Assembly: GCA_033763595.1 (NCBI GenBank)
Contig: JANRKH010000013.1
Coordinates: 1 to 6,709 of the forward strand
Direction: 5' to 3'
DNA: 6,709 nucleotides
Source: JANRKH01 sp033763595
GTDB taxonomy: Bacteria > Pseudomonadota > Alphaproteobacteria > Rickettsiales > Rickettsiaceae
The translations under genes were made by a program, and so were the position numbers. Positions 6,153-6,709 of the stretch are shown here, piece after piece. Every line of letters starts with the position of its first letter. Position 1 is the stretch's first letter. Below the pieces are notes generated by a model. That model was not told the origin of the DNA. It ran no database searches and saw only the letters and a list, made by a program, of their open reading frames with translations.

Positions 6153-6216
6153 TCAGGATAAAAATTAAAACTTGATTATCAAGTATATTTTTTGTCATTT
6201 TGGAAATTTATCCTGA
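6153..6216. repeat. Nested inverted repeat
   Basis: TCAGGATAAA (6153-6162) and TTTATCCTGA (6207-6216) are perfect 10-bp inverted repeats separated by 44 bp. Inside lies the perfect palindrome CTTGATTATCAAG (6171-6183). This gives a cruciform-like or multi-stem RNA layout of about 64 bp. No function can be assigned, but the paired ends look like the boundaries of a small palindromic element. Confidence 0.5.
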
Positions 6217-6257
6217 AAGGAACTGCATTTTTGCCCCAAAGGGGACTGTATTTCTTG
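6216..6257. repeat. Short imperfect direct repeat with a C4/G4 hairpin
   Basis: AAAGGAACTGCATTTTTG (6216-6233) is repeated imperfectly at 6238-6257 as AAAGGGGACTGTATTTCTTG. Between and overlapping them, CCCC (6234-6237) and GGGG (6241-6244) form a small hairpin around AAA. These are the only recognisable items in 6217-6289. Confidence 0.35.
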
Positions 6258-6289
6258 TATTCGAAAACGCTTGTAAATCACACACTTAG

Positions 6290-6332
6290 AAAGACAAGAT
6301 TCCTACCTATGACAGATTTTATAAATCACTGA
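6290..6332 (+). repeat. 43-bp dispersed element A, copy 1
   Basis: This 43-bp segment is identical to 6565-6607. It begins AAAGACAAGATTCC and ends AAATCACTGA, and it contains a small GATTT-TAT-AAATC inverted repeat. Copy 1 is followed by a palindrome and then by the 85-bp B unit. Copy 2 is followed by a different spacer and another B unit, so A and B form a composite element. Confidence 0.85.
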
Positions 6333-6338
6333 ATTTCA

Positions 6339-6380
6339 ATCATATAGAGCGTGGACTTTAACGCCCACGCTCTATATGAT
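6339..6380. repeat. 16-bp perfect palindrome interrupting the A-B mosaic
   Basis: ATCATATAGAGCGTGG (6339-6354) and CCACGCTCTATATGAT (6365-6380) pair perfectly over 16 bp around a 10-nt loop, and one more pair forms inside after a mismatch. The corresponding place after element A copy 2 lacks this palindrome, so it behaves like an inserted palindromic sequence. It is more GC-rich than its surroundings. Confidence 0.75.
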
Positions 6381-6389
6381 GAATGAAGC

Positions 6390-6559
6390 TAAAATGTCAT
6401 TTTTTGATTTCGGAATGACAAAAATGAAGATAAGCCTGACTATTTTAGCTGTTTGCGAGGACGCAAACAGAGGATAAAATGTCATTTTTTGATTTCGGAA
6501 TGACAAAAATGAAGATAAGCCTGACTATTTTAGCTGTTTGCGAGGACGCAAACAGAGGA
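6390..6559 (+). repeat. 85-bp unit B, two identical tandem copies
   Basis: Copies 6390-6474 and 6475-6559 are identical, head to tail, with a period of 85 bp. Each carries two stem-loops. TGTCATT and AATGACA pair around a 12-nt loop (6395-6420 in the first copy). CTGTTTGCG and CGCAAACAG form a perfect 9-bp stem around AGGA (6449-6470), flanked by ATTTTA and TAAAAT. The perfect identity suggests a recent duplication. There is no protein-like reading frame of useful length. Confidence 0.9.
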
Positions 6560-6564
6560 TAAAA

Positions 6565-6607
6565 AAAGACAAGATTCCTACCTATGACAGATTTTATAAA
6601 TCACTGA
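6565..6607 (+). repeat. 43-bp dispersed element A, copy 2
   Basis: This is identical over 43 bp to 6290-6332. It abuts the end of the second B copy: TAAAA at 6560-6564 looks like the start of a third B copy, which is cut off where element A begins. The junction shows that the array was built by duplication or recombination of an A-B block. Confidence 0.85.
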
Positions 6608-6623
6608 TTTTCATTTATTTACC

Positions 6624-6709
6624 TGTCATTGTTTGATTTATGTATTTATACATCTGACGTTCGGAATGACAAAAATGAAGATAAGCCTGACTATTTTAGC
6701 TGTTTGCGA
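6624..6709 (+). repeat. Third B unit, with an internal insertion, running off the window
   Basis: TGTCATTGTTTGATTT (6624-6639) corresponds to the start of unit B. The unit resumes at CGGAATGACA from 6661 and continues identically to the window end. Between the two parts is an extra stretch (about 6640-6660) containing the palindrome ATGTAT-TT-ATACAT (6640-6653). It is a diverged B copy with a short palindromic insertion, truncated only by the window edge. Confidence 0.8.

Noticed and set aside
6425..6478. Short peptide frame of about 17 codons beginning MKISLTILAV, present in each B unit
   Set aside because: It is very short, runs through the unit's stem-loop and has no translation signal. 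Its repetition follows from the DNA duplication.
4839..6709. Insertion sequence or transposase remnant
   Set aside because: No transposase-like reading frame or terminal repeat pair of insertion-sequence size is visible; only small palindromic repeats are present.

Overview
The window looks like a chromosomal stretch from a member of the Bacteroidota, most likely a Cytophagales-type organism. The first gene has Bacteroidetes-style glycogen synthase motifs, start codons are preceded by A/T-rich leaders without Shine-Dalgarno sequences, and exact TAnnTTTG boxes (the Bacteroidetes -7 element) sit just upstream of two genes. The genus is not determined.

Layout. Positions 1-1400 (minus strand) hold a nearly complete glycogen synthase (glgA) whose last few codons run off the window. 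A gene-poor 340 bp follows, with one strong 23-bp hairpin. At 1741-2391 (minus) is a small protein with a plausible PD-(D/E)XK nuclease core. At 2534-3838 (minus) is a protein with an AlbA_2 / Schlafen-like N-terminal domain. Divergent from it, across a 199-bp leader region, is a compact caspase-like (C14/CD-clan) protease at 4038-4838 (plus) with a clear His/Cys dyad. These last two genes are much more AT-rich than glgA or the final gene and are bounded by hairpins, which suggests an acquired accessory (possibly defence) module. That function is inference.

From 4839 on the window is rich in repeats. Three hairpins (4910-4942, 5013-5049, 6093-6119) share the core AAATCGCT-nnn-AGCGATTT and differ by a compensatory base-pair change, so they form one dispersed palindrome family. 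A nine-unit, 21-bp tandem repeat (5058-5246) sits between the second hairpin and a two-repeat helical protein of unknown function (5351-6064, plus). The last 645 bp has no gene. It holds a mosaic of short elements: a 43-bp element present twice, an 85-bp unit tandemly duplicated and started a third time at the window edge, and a 16-bp perfect palindrome that interrupts one copy of the mosaic but not the other.

How the parts work together: glgA is a housekeeping storage-polymer gene. The AlbA_2 and caspase-like genes share a divergent control region and may be one unit. The nuclease-like gene may be a neighbour only. No transposase, tRNA, rRNA or CRISPR array was seen.
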